From: Knufia peltigerae
Taxonomy: Eukaryota > Ascomycota > Eurotiomycetes > Chaetothyriales > Trichomeriaceae
Direction of reading: 5' to 3'
Assembly (NCBI GenBank): GCA_030247855.1
Contig: JAPDRN010000064.1
Coordinates: forward strand, 124,001 to 188,000
DNA: 64,000 nt
The notes beneath the pieces are model-generated. The model did not search any database, had not been told where the DNA came from, and saw only the letters and a program-made list of their open reading frames with translations. The translations under genes and the position numbers were made by a program. Positions 35,601-45,861 of this stretch are shown here, one piece after another. Within the stretch, counting starts at the first letter, position 1, and each line of letters begins with the position of its first letter.

Positions 35601-35693
35601 ATGTCCATGTCGTCCGTCATGATAACGATGCAGTCACTATGGTTGAGGAGTCGACTACTGGAGAAGGACTTCGAGGTCAAGGGAAAAGAATAG
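32608..35693 (+). CDS. Cu(+)-type P1B ATPase, single metal-binding domain
   Basis: Proposed exons: 32608-32667, 32733-33683, 33730-34237, 34314-34834, 34886-34954, 35021-35158, 35240-35502, 35582-35693 (873 residues). One N-terminal HMA domain has GMTCSAC. ATPase motifs are SLITGEALP, the SACPCALGLAVPSA membrane metal site, VFDKTGTLTEG, ANGHPIG and IGDGLNDAPSL. Family role: Cu(I) export or delivery to a secretory compartment or cell surface. It is shorter than the housekeeping Ccc2 type, which usually carries more HMA domains. The first exon and the junction near 33660-33730 are uncertain: a GC donor at 33660 is an alternative. Placement among terpenoid-type genes is unusual. Confidence 0.85.
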
Positions 35694-36131
35694 GACTTGA
35701 AATATAATGACTCTTTAGATCTTCCCTATGTACTACACTTGCACACTTGTAAAGATTAGAAATGTCTCCATACACTTCTAGATATCATTGAGGTCTTTGA
35801 TGATGATCAATTTAGCCTCAAGGAGATCGGCTTACTGCCTCTGCTTCAAACGACTTCCACCAAGGAACAGTATGTTTATTGTTTGCCACAACAGATAGTG
35901 AGGCTTCAGTGTCTAGAATGTCATGCATAGCATTCCCGTGATTTTTTGTTTTCTACTCTATGGTTCACAACTGGGAAGTAACCCACGACACCCGCATTCA
36001 TTACTTGGTTGACTCTTGGTACTCTTGCTATTCATACCGCAGTTACCAGACACATTTTGCCAGAGCTCCTTTTGCCAACTAATTCGTCCATCTCGTCATT
36101 TTAGTGGCATTATACAATCCGTAGACTGTTC
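35694..36131. other. Intergenic between convergent genes
   Basis: AT-rich 3' flanks of the ATPase and the ATO-type transporter. Nothing recognised. Confidence 0.4.
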
Positions 36132-37415
36132 CTAGGCCCTTTCCTTTTTCGACATCCACACGCGACTCATGTCCCCCACAGGTAAAGTGACTGGTATCCC
36201 GACCGCTTCAAACAATTGAACTGTGAGTAAATACCATCCTAATAAGCTGGTCCCAAAAAGAGCTCCTCCACCTCCCTGTCATGAGGGTTGTCAGATTTGT
36301 TGTTTACCGACGACGAGAAAGTAGCAAGTAGATATAAGACTGACCTTGTACAACCTCATACCCACCACAGTATCACCCAATGCCAATCTCCAGAATGAGC
36401 CCGTCAGTAAGGAGAAGACGACTATCAAAGAGAGAAAGACGGTGAAGAAGACGGCGTTCGTTCTGGTGGCGCAGATGGCGTAGATAACCACCAACAAGTC
36501 CATTGCAAGAAGGAGGAAACCTTTTCGATTTGAGGTTTTGTCAATAAATGATGGCTCTACTCGTGCTGCTGAGGGGGCCTGAAACATACCAAAAGTACTC
36601 ATGAACCCTGCTGACGCCAAACCTTCGGCGGTGTTGGTTCCACTGGTCGAGTATGGAGCTACGAGTTCAGCGTGTAAGTGTGAGTGCCCAATGCTTCCCC
36701 GTCTGCCGTTCCATGAACAACAAGGATGGGTTCCGTCCTAAGGAAGACTTACCAGCTGCACCGAACGAAGCTTGCAGTGTACACCCGAAAGTAAGCCAGA
36801 AACCACCTAATTTGAATCAGTAAATTCTGGAATTTCCTCCAAATTTTCTTTGGGCTGGCCACCATTACTTACCGAAAGAGCAAAAGACCACAAAGGGAAA
36901 TGTGTTGCCCAAGACGAATTCCAAAAGGCCCGAGACTGCTAGCATTGTACCACCAAGGAACACCATTGCGCCACTACACCCTCAAATGTCAGAGTACACA
37001 CGAGAGAGAGTCAGGTGTCGGCATCGAGGACATACTCGACAGCAACTCCGTTATTGCCAGCACCTCTCCATCCCATCAACGCACAAGATACGGGAGTTGT
37101 TGTCAGAACAAAGCTTGCAATGGCCCTATACATGTTAGAGAGAATTTGCGATCCTTGAACCTACCAACAGTGGGGAGGACGAGGTTCTACAACTCACAGT
37201 GGTGTTGGGTTTCCAAACTTTTTGGCTAGAGTTGGTTGATGACGGCCGATTGGAGCGAGATAAAGCTTCTCGAATTGCTCTGGAGATAGCGTGATGGTGG
37301 TATGAACTTGTTTGAGGTCAGGAAAACCATGGGTACCATTTTGGTGATTGATTTCTTGCTGAGCATGACCCTTCTCAGCATGGTCGACATCGTAATCACC
37401 GATTCCGTTATTCAT
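36132..37415 (-). CDS. GPR1/FUN34/YaaH (ATO) family carboxylate transporter
   Basis: Seven exons (37198-37415, 37036-37125, 36873-36973, 36753-36806, 36590-36658, 36345-36520, 36132-36275) give 283 residues. The cytosolic N-terminus ends in the signature FGNPTPL. Six membrane segments follow, with AIASFVLTTTPVSCALMGW, FLGGTMLAVSGLLEFVLGNTF, AICATRTNAVFF and FSLLTGSFWRLALG. The C-terminal GTSLLGWYLLTVQLFEAVG and LPVGD are characteristic of the family. Members move acetate, ammonium or short organic acids across the plasma membrane. In this setting it could import or export carboxylic acids made or used by the block (inference). It is divergent from the aldehyde dehydrogenase. Confidence 0.92.
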
Positions 37416-38048
37416 GATCAATATTCGGCTCAATTCGGTTCCTGATAGAGAGGACAGTATACAACGGCATAAAACCCTGTCTTTCAACACAAAATGGACA
37501 CACTCTGCTGGAGGTGTAATATGTTATAACTTGTCGTCCACAAACCTCGTTCGAGGCCATGACGGGCCGTTGATCAACGTTTGAAATGCCCCGTTATAGA
37601 AAATGTAAAGCGTTATTCCATGTACGGCAGTAGTCACACGCGTTCAAGATATTGCCGCCGACAAACTGTTTACAAGATGTTGAGTTTTTGCTGTGGCGCC
37701 GATCAGGTACTTTCCTGGAGCTGGCCAAGATGCCGTGCCCCCTGTCCGGCCCGCGCATTCCCACACCTCCACATCATCCCACAATCTGGGGAGACTAGCG
37801 ACTGGTAAGAGCTATCCAGGACAGTCACGACACACAACTACGGCTCCCGGCCCGTGTGCTCTTCATGCTGCTGTCTTGCGTTTGTCCGGCAAGGCGAGCG
37901 GGCGGGGGCGTTGTTCAACGTTCTGCGTTATATGTCTCAGGAACACAACTATAGTTTAAAGCAACTTAAACAATTTCACGATACTTACAAAGATTGACTG
38001 TGTGACGTTCAGAACTACTCTCTACTCCCTTTGAACGGTCTCGTCAGC
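37416..38048. promoter_or_regulatory. Bidirectional ATO transporter / aldehyde dehydrogenase promoter
   Basis: Two CGGCCCG sites (37747-37753 and 37848-37854) are inverted CGG-N-CCG pairs identical on the opposite strand to those in the ADH/LDI promoter. The region is GC-rich between 37690 and 37920. Confidence 0.5.
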
Positions 38049-39952
38049 ATGACCGTACAAAATGTCGTCGTCAACGGCCAGACCAATGGCGTTGTTGATG
38101 GCCACTCGAGCAAAAAAGGTCTCCTCGATTGGAGCCATTTCAAGAATGTCATCAACGGAAATCTCGAGACAACATCCAAGACACGACACAGCATCAATCC
38201 AGCCACAGGAGAGCCAGGACCAGAAGTCCCTATTGCGACAAAGGACGACGTCGATAGGACATTGAACGCCGCAAAGGAGGCATTTGAGAAGTGGTCTGAA
38301 GTTTCGTATTCGGCTCGACAGAACGCTGTACTGGCATTTGCAGATGCACTAGAGATCGAGAAAGAAAATTTCTCGCAACTCTTGACCCAGGAGCAAGGGA
38401 AACCGGTGAGTTTTGGGATAGATAATCCAACTACGTCTTTATCTCACATTGAGAGTGTCACTGATGTTGATGTATCCTCTGATCTAATAGTTGGTGTTTG
38501 CTCGATTTGAGCTTGACCTTGCCATTCAGTGGATGCGCGACATTGCCAAACTCGAGCTCCCGGAGGAGAGAGTCTTTGAAGGCGACAAAGAGGTTCTCAT
38601 CAGATACACTCCACTCGGTGTGACTGTCGGCATTGTCCCGTGGAACTACCCGATCCTCCTCGCCACCGGGAAAATTGCGCCAGCGGTTGTGACCGGCAAC
38701 ACCATCGTCATCAAGCCTTCGCCGTTCACCCCTGCTGGGGACTTGAAACTGGTCGAACTTGCGCAGCGCTTTTTCCCTCCCGGCGTGGTGCAGGCACTGT
38801 CAGGGGACGACAGCCTAGGTCCCATTCTTACGGAGCATCCAATCCCGGCCAAGATCAGTTTCACGGGGTCAACCTTCACGGGGAAGAAGGTCATGGAGTC
38901 GGCCAGCAAGACATTGAAACGAGTGACTTTGGAACTGTGAGTATTTTTGGTTGCTGCATTGGAGTGAGTCTATTGAGAAAGAAAACGCTGACTCTGTTCG
39001 ATTGACCAGTGGTGGCAATGACCCAGCCATTGTTACTGACAATGTAGATATTGCTGTTGTAGCTCCGAAGGTGAGAGGGTATCACTCTGGAGGGTTTTAT
39101 CGGCTAAAATCATGCAACAGATTGCAGGACTTGCATTTCTCAACTCGGGCCAGGTAAGTTCCAACAATTGTACAACTTCAACGTGCTCAGATGGCTCACT
39201 TGAATCTCTAACCATACAGATATGTCTGGCTCTGAAACGAATATTTGTTCAAGAATCGATTGCGAATGAATTCCTACAAGCAATGGTAGAGGCAACCAAA
39301 AATCTAAAGGTAGGATAACACGGCAATTCTTTAGATCATTTTGCTGACAAAAGTATTCGTGTAGGTCGGCCCAGGAACTGAACCCGACGTATACCTCGGT
39401 CCCATTCAAAACCAAATGCAATATGAAAAGGTCAAGACTTTGTTCGAGGACATCCAAACCAAAGACTGGAAAGTCGCCGTGGGTGGCAAGAATCCAGAGG
39501 GCAAAGGATACTTCATTACTCCTACCATCATCGACCGCCCTCCACTTGACTCAAGAATCGTAAAAGAAGAGCCTTTTGGTACGTGGTGAACCGTCATCCC
39601 CCATCACCCGACGCAGAAAGAAAGTGAAATGTTGACAGAAACTCTACACGAAAATATAGGTCCAATAGTCCCCCTCCTCACTTTCAAAGACGACAAGGAA
39701 GCCATCAAGTTGGCAAACGACACGCACATGGGCCTGGGAGCTTCGGTGTGGTGCAACGACCTGGGACGTGCAAACGAAATTGCCCTCAAGCTCGACGCGG
39801 GAAACGTTTGGGTCAACACTCATTTCGAACTGGACCCTCGTTTCCCGTTCGGCGGACACAAGCAGAGTGGCATCGGGGTGGAATGGGGTGTGGGCGGGTT
39901 GAAGTCATTCTGTAATTCGCAGACTCTATTCTTGAAGCGGAATCCTGCTTAG
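38049..39952 (+). CDS. NAD(P)-dependent aldehyde dehydrogenase
   Basis: Seven exons (38049-38405, 38491-38936, 39010-39070, 39121-39153, 39220-39309, 39365-39578, 39660-39952) give 497 residues, the usual family length. Catalytic residues are all visible: N171 (VPWNYPI), E267 (TLELGGND) and C301 (NSGQIC), plus EEPFGPIVP and FPFGGHKQSGIG at the C-terminus. It oxidises an aldehyde to a carboxylic acid in the cytosol. Next to an MDR alcohol dehydrogenase and an LDI-like gene, it could fill the geranial-dehydrogenase (GeoB) step; substrate assignment is inference. Exon 4 is only 33 nt. Confidence 0.93.
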
Positions 39953-40080
39953 CCACCTACCTAGGTATGTAGTAATACCAGATTTGATACCGAGACACAT
40001 GATATTCTTTTGTCGAGATTGCGAGGATGTGTGCATTTCAACTTTGAAACTCGAGGGAGAGCATCTCCCCAGCAGCTCTT

Positions 40081-40677
40081 CTAAATTTCCTTAGTCTGTT
40101 GCTGCCTTGACTCCTTGATGATGTAGAACAGGCTTCCGTCATAGACCCCCCGTAGATCTGCTTTTGCTATCTGCCCACGCTTTTGGATGAGCAACCAAGT
40201 GGTCAAGAGTTCCATAAAACTGTAGAGCCAGCCCCCAAAGTCGTAGGGGTCGCAATTTGACTTCCACATTCGTAGGTACTCGCGAGTGGTCAGGTGACCC
40301 TTGTTCTCGGTGTCGAACTTGGTGAACATGCTGTCGAACCTGTCCTGGTCCAACTGTCCGCGAGGGTCAAACACCCCAGAGTCACTGCTGTGGATGGTCC
40401 GGTGGACGTTGGACACACAAACTCGGAACCGAGGGTCGCGCTTGGCGGCGGCGCCAGCATGGCCGGGCTGAGTTGCATACGAAAACAGAAGAGGTATGAA
40501 TAGGCTGATGATGCTGTATGGGATGGAAAATCCCAAGTCACGAAAGCCGTGCCAAACATCGGATACGTTGATCAGTCCATCTCCATCCCGATCCCAGAAC
40601 ATGATGTGCTTTTCGAGGTCTGTAGGTTTTTTGTGATGATCGTCGTCGTCTGGCATGTCTTCTTGTCTGGGGGCCAT
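40081..40677 (-). CDS. Caleosin (heme peroxygenase family)
   Basis: 198 residues, one exon. PF05042 features: LEKHIMFWDRDGDGLINVSD with an EF-hand (DRDGDGLI) and a candidate heme histidine; a hydrophobic segment PYSIISLFIPLLFSY; a second histidine region SNVHRTIHSSDSGVF; then TKFDTENKGHLTTREYLRMW. Caleosins sit on lipid droplets or ER and act as Ca2+-binding peroxygenases that use hydroperoxides to oxidise fatty acids or hydroxylate and epoxidise small lipophilic molecules. In this block it may store or oxidise a hydrophobic substrate (inference). Confidence 0.9.
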   Translation of the reverse strand: MAPRQEDMPDDDDHHKKPTDLEKHIMFWDRDGDGLINVSDVWHGFRDLGFSIPYSIISLFIPLLFSYATQPGHAGAAAKRDPRFRVCVSNVHRTIHSSDSGVFDPRGQLDQDRFDSMFTKFDTENKGHLTTREYLRMWKSNCDPYDFGGWLYSFMELLTTWLLIQKRGQIAKADLRGVYDGSLFYIIKESRQQQTKEI

Positions 40678-41206
40678 GCCGTGGGAGTTCTAGTGAAGAT
40701 TGGTGGCGATGAGATAGAAAACTGGCACAATTAAAAAATGCAGCCCCGATACCTTTGTTCAACGGCCTTATGTGACTGAAGTGGCTAAACTGTCTGGCAT
40801 TATTCTGAGACTTGATTTACGCACACATAAAAGCCTAGCAGTTTTTTGAAAAACCAAAAAACCTCTGGTCGGACCGTGAAAATTCAACGAAGCCCGCTTC
40901 GCAACCATGGAACTCTCTGCCCTTATCATACCCGGGCCGGGTCGGGTAGTCTCAACACATGACTTTATATTTTCAAGAGAAACTTATTATATTGTTTGAT
41001 ATGACCTTCTATTTGAGCCATTAACATCACTAAGGAATCAAGGTGTCGAAAGAGGCTCGGTCTGTGACTGATTGACATAGTTACGCATCCTCAATACGAT
41101 ATTAAGTAGCTCGGAAATAACAACTATAGAGGTAGGTGACGAACTTATTGGAGGCCCCGACATAGTCCCAAATCGCCGCTGCTAATTTGCAGTCCACCTA
41201 GCTTTG
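40678..41206. promoter_or_regulatory. Caleosin promoter / 3' flank of regulator 2
   Basis: CGGGCCG lies at 40933-40939 inside the longer inverted arrangement TACCCG...CGGGTA (40929-40948). The 11-mer TACCCGGGCCG here is identical to the one at 29184-29194 in the ADH/LDI promoter. Confidence 0.5.
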
Positions 41207-43665
41207 CTACCTTGTGAGCATCGAATAAGCTAATGGATCTTGATTATCGTCGACAAAGAAATTGTCCCAAGGATCTTGTATGGGTGGTAGTTCGAGATGG
41301 TTTTCTAAATTCATATCAAGGTCTTCATATCGGCGTATGTCGTTATTGAGATTGAACTCTTTGAGCAAATCACAGTCACGATCGCCAAGAGGATCTTGGT
41401 AAGTGGTTGGTATGATTCGGGCTTCTGAAAGGGATGGTCCTTCAATATCTTTGGCGTTTAAAATCGAGCTTTCATCACTGGACGCAGAAGCATCAGAACA
41501 AACGTGATGATGCCCTGGGTTCGCAATGTTCGTAGACAAAGAGCCGAATCTAGCAGGGTCAGAGAGCCAACCATAATCTAGAAGGTTTTCTATGGGCTGG
41601 AGACTGGGATCATTGCAGAGTTCCGTGGATCGAGACGCAGTGACGAGTTCTCTTGCAGCAAGAGGATCTGGATGGAACTGGTCAAGCGCAATGGACTGCA
41701 GGCCACATAACATCAGCAAACATTTCAGAAACAAGAGATTAGAGAGAGACGAAGACTGGCAAAGACAGAAGGTCAGGACTTCTTCTTACCATTTTCGGAT
41801 AATGTCCCCAAAGACTGCGTCCCGAGTCAAGGAATTCCGTTGTGTGGTGGTATAATTGTTTGGCCATGTTGCTCGTCGTGCTATCGTCGTGGTAGGAGAA
41901 TAGCTTGCAAATCACTCCACCAACAACCATTGGATAGCCATAAAATGAGCTGATAGTCATTCCAAGTTCCTGAATTGATCTTACGGTCGATATTAATTGT
42001 TCAGCGTACCAAAATGAGCGTCGTAGGATTTCGCTCACAAAGCTCAGTGGCGGTGGAGCTTCAATTGATTGTAGCCGCTTGCGAAAAAGGTAGGGGTGAT
42101 GTAAGATGCACTGATTCATGTGATACAACATCATGGCAAAGATGAAATGTCCTGCTTTTTGCTGATCAATCATGCCGTACGAATCAAGGTACTGGGCATG
42201 AATTGCATCTGACACTGAAGCGTCAGTCACCCTAGAATATCCTTCGAAGCTCAACAGCAAGCTGTAGATGGCCGCGAAGTCGCTTCGAGAATCCCAAGGG
42301 GGATAACGGTCGGTGGATCCTTGTTGCTGGAGCGCCTGGCGTTCCACTCTCCCCAGTGCAGATGCCATTAGAATTGTATGCGCGAAAGGATCCATGCTGC
42401 CTGCCTCATGGATTGTGTGCATCTCTTCGAGGAGCCGCAACCCCGGCATTGCCTGGTTGGCTTCGGGATTGTCCGAAGGCAGTAGTGTAGAGCAATCGCT
42501 GTCCGCAATCGTAGAAGGCCTGTAGACACCACACGAGGCGAGTCGGTCCAATAAATAGACGGACCAGAACGTCAACCGTCTCTCATCTTGTTCCTCAAGT
42601 GACAAGTCCGGTCGCGGCTCTGCATTGAGTTGCAAACTCTGCCCAAATCTGACGGCCAGGCCGATTTTGACCCAACCAAGGCGATGGCGACCGGCTGGAA
42701 AGCAATCAGGTCAAAGCCGAATGAAAAACGTTTGGATCTGGGATGAGATAAGAAATACCTGTGAAGTCTACTACGGCCAGAAGGTTCGTCGCTTGCACCA
42801 TGTGAATATCCAAAAGGTGGTTGTCGTCGGCAAAAGCCTTGTCAAAGATCTCGTTCCATGCACTTCGGCCGTAGAAATTCACCGCCTCCAGCTGTTGCGA
42901 ATCAAAGAATGATTCGTCGGAGAAGCGGGCAGACAAGGCAATCATGGCCAGGAGAAGATAATCCGGATACTCTTTTTGTTCCAGCTTACGGTAGAACGTT
43001 GCCTCGCGAAAGTAAACGTATGGCTGATTCTGACACGAGCGGAAATAGGTGTCGAGTAGTGACCGAAGAACTGGCTCTGGAGGCAACTGAGAGTACTTGC
43101 TTCTATGATGTCTCCAGGCATTAGCAGGTAATCACTTATGATTTTCAGTATGAAGTCTTGCAGCTTCGAAAGCATACCGAAAACTGTGGGACGACTCCGA
43201 GTCAGGGCTGGACGCAGCAGAGCTAACTCCTGGTGATGTCTTCCTCTTCGCACGGTGGTCGTTGTTATTCATAAGACTCAGTTTTGCTTCTAATAATGCT
43301 ACCCGTGTCGCAAGGCCAATCTCCTTGAGGGACTTATCAGCTAATGACACACAGTACTTCTATGGAAAGATAGCAAATGACTTACATCGGCACTGATCTG
43401 AGCTCTGGGCAAAGCATGGTGACAAACGAGTGGACCATCACCATAGACACATTCTTGCTTCAACCGAGAACAAAAATTACACGAAGGTTTCTGCCCGTCG
43501 CATTTTGACTTCTTGCGTCTTGTGGGAGAGCAGAATCAGCAATCAAGCCTTCATAATGGTACCGAGAAAGTGAGACAGCACATACCGGCAGTTCTGGCAA
43601 GCCTGTCGCACTCTCTTCGACCCCCTTTGTTCCTTCGTTGGATGGGTTGAAGTATTAGAGGACAT
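41207..43665 (-). CDS. Zn2Cys6 transcription factor 2 (paralog of factor 1)
   Basis: Six exons (43586-43665, 43386-43518, 43178-43323, 42759-43102, 41790-42694, 41207-41695) give 698 residues. The zinc cluster reads CQNCRRKKSKCDGQKPSCNF then CSRLKQEC, and a short coiled region follows. The fungal_trans domain includes DTYFRSCQNQPYVYF, LGWVKIGLAVRFGQSLQL, LTFWSVYLLDRLASCG and AGHFIFAMMLYHMNQCILHH. Domain order, the intron inside the zinc cluster and many residues are shared with the regulator at 25.1-27.4 kb. Likely a pathway-specific activator of the enclosed genes. Confidence 0.9.
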
Positions 43666-44286
43666 TGCACCTTGAGAGAGAGCAAGGTGTCTGGACTGGA
43701 GGAATTACGAGGATCCGCGATACAGAAACACTCTTTCACTTCCGGAATCTCGAGACCATATCCAGTGACTTTACGAGCTCCACAAGTCTTATGTGGCCGT
43801 GGGGTATTCGCAAAAGCTGGGGATTGAACGGATGGGAGGGTACGAGTACGGAGTAGCATTATGGGATCAGTATGTTGGTGATTCAGGCCGTGAGCGCGAA
43901 ATCCTCCATCCGTTCCTCCAGAGGTATCTTGACTTGGTCTAGGTTCCGTGAGAAATCGAGACGGAAACGATCATTAGCGTTGTCGTTGTCGACCAGAGAA
44001 GCCTCTCTCCGCACACAATCACCACCAACGGTTAGAGTTCTATGAAATGGGCCCGGATTGCGCCGCCCCCACAAGACGTCGGATCCGTCGTAAATGCCAG
44101 TGTTCGAGAGGGTCTTACTGTGTGTGGGATAAGAGGTTACATAATAGTGAATATCAATGCATCGTAAGAATAGCAAGTCGTTTTAAGTTGGCTACCGAGT
44201 CCTACTACACACAATAGTGTGGTGTGGATCGTGTGGACTAACACGGAGTATAGGGCTTCTAAATATCTTCCGCAACCCCCTTCAAA
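43666..44286. other. Intergenic, regulator 2 promoter / P450 3' flank
   Basis: About 620 bp. GTACGGAGTA occurs at 43846-43855 and a partial copy near 44241. No gene recognised. Confidence 0.45.
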
Positions 44287-45861
44287 TCAAGCCTTTTCGT
44301 CCTTCCCATGAACAAGAACCCTGATCCCTTTACTGTCCAACTTGACCCCTGCAGTGAACAAATCCCTCGTGGGTGTCGCATCACTGTCGTCAGTCTCAAA
44401 CATTTCCAAATCATATCTCTGCACCATGGCTGCCAAACTCATATAAAGTTGCGCGTACGCCAGATGCATGCCGATGCAGTTGCGTGACCCTTTTCCGAAC
44501 GCCACGATATACTTGTCCAACCGCGACGTGGTCTTGCCCTCATCCATCTGATCCAACCAGCGTTCGGGGATGAACTTTCTCGGTTCCGGAAACACCTTCT
44601 CATCGATGAGCACCAGATGGGGGGTCATCGCAATCGGCGTTCCGGCAGGTATGACCCACTCCTTGTACACGATGTCCTTGTCACAGATCCGGGGTAACCT
44701 CGACAACATCCCGCCGGCCATGCGTACACCTTCCTTGATCACGGCGGTGAGGTAGGGCAGATGCTCGAGGCTCGTCCAGGGTGCCACCGTGTCGCCCTTT
44801 GGGATCTCCACCTGCCTCAACTCTTCGCGCATCCTTTTTCGTACTTGCGGGTTCTTCATTATGTGGTACGTGGTGATGGTGATAGCCCAGGCGGTAGTCT
44901 CGCTTCCAGCCGTGGCGATCAAAACACCCTCATCGATCAACCTCTGATCACTCAACTCACTCTCGGGCAGATCGCTGCTCAAGATCTGGGCAAAGATGGT
45001 GTCCTTGCGCCTCTTCTCGGTCCGGATCATCCTCATCATGTCAGGGTCCGACTTGATCTTCTGGACCTGGATACCCACCCGCTGCATCCAGGACTTCATG
45101 AACCCCACGGGCGGTACGAGCTTGATTGCCACGCTCAGCGGCATGGACCGGACGATGGCGCCGATAAGAGGGAAAGAACGCACAATGGCCGCGCTCGCCC
45201 GGCCGCCGGTGTTGACCAGTTTCCACGTCATGGCCCACTCCGGGTTGTGGATGTAGTCGTATGTCCAGCCGTAGCTGCACTGTGTGAGTACGTCGGTGGT
45301 GAGGGCGAGATAGATGGCCTCCAAGTCGAGAACCTGGCGATTGCCGCTTTTGACAATGTCGTCCAGCCGTTGACACATGACGGCGAGTTTCTCCTGAATG
45401 ACGGGCATGTTGGAGACAATGCTGGCCTTGCTGAAGAACGGATTGAGGGCGCCGCGACGTTTTCGGTGCACCTCGTGCTCGACCGTCATGCCCCCGGCGG
45501 TCGGGACGGCGAATCCGCGCGTCCACCACGCCCACTTGTCCAACTTGAGGCCGTATAGCTCGTCAAAGAAATCCGGGTCATGGATGTGCACGTCGTCGGG
45601 GTTCGTGCGGATCATGGGGCCATACTGGTCGTGCATCTCCTTGATCTTCCAGATGTACTGATGTCCCCGGAAAACGTCGTAGAAGGTTTCGTGCCAGTAG
45701 GTCGCGACGGCGAGTTTTGACCCCGGGAACTTGGACAAGGGGTGGAACCAGATGCGGTAAATCGCCAATACCACGTCGTAAAGGACTTTGGCAACCACCA
45801 GATACCCTACAAGGCCCGTCCATGAGGTGGCGTACCCAAACGTAAAGTCTTCCGGACCCAT
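44287..45861 (-). CDS. Cytochrome P450 monooxygenase
   Basis: 524 residues, one exon. An N-terminal membrane anchor (LVGYLVVAKVLYDVVLAIYRIW) is followed by the Pro-rich HPLSKFPGSKLA hinge. The I-helix reads ATAGSETTAW, the ExxR motif is KEGVR, PERW follows, and the heme loop FGKGSRNCIGMHLA has C462 as the thiolate ligand. It resembles fungal P450s that act on terpenoids and other small lipophiles; the substrate is unknown. It is expected in the ER with a reductase partner. It starts the run of oxidoreductases on the right side of the window. Confidence 0.93.
   Translation of the reverse strand: MGPEDFTFGYATSWTGLVGYLVVAKVLYDVVLAIYRIWFHPLSKFPGSKLAVATYWHETFYDVFRGHQYIWKIKEMHDQYGPMIRTNPDDVHIHDPDFFDELYGLKLDKWAWWTRGFAVPTAGGMTVEHEVHRKRRGALNPFFSKASIVSNMPVIQEKLAVMCQRLDDIVKSGNRQVLDLEAIYLALTTDVLTQCSYGWTYDYIHNPEWAMTWKLVNTGGRASAAIVRSFPLIGAIVRSMPLSVAIKLVPPVGFMKSWMQRVGIQVQKIKSDPDMMRMIRTEKRRKDTIFAQILSSDLPESELSDQRLIDEGVLIATAGSETTAWAITITTYHIMKNPQVRKRMREELRQVEIPKGDTVAPWTSLEHLPYLTAVIKEGVRMAGGMLSRLPRICDKDIVYKEWVIPAGTPIAMTPHLVLIDEKVFPEPRKFIPERWLDQMDEGKTTSRLDKYIVAFGKGSRNCIGMHLAYAQLYMSLAAMVQRYDLEMFETDDSDATPTRDLFTAGVKLDSKGIRVLVHGKDEKA

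Larger units (their letters stand above)
29188..40939. repeat. CGG-G-CCG inverted triplets, six dispersed copies
   Basis: CGGGCCG or its complement at 29188-29194, 29386-29392, 32550-32556, 37747-37753, 37848-37854 and 40933-40939. All are intergenic and lie upstream of the enclosed genes. Two further copies in the window were noticed outside this block (9200, 17461). Confidence 0.55.

Noticed and set aside
44761..45558. 265-codon plus-strand ORF
   Set aside because: Antisense shadow of the P450, which has all its motifs.
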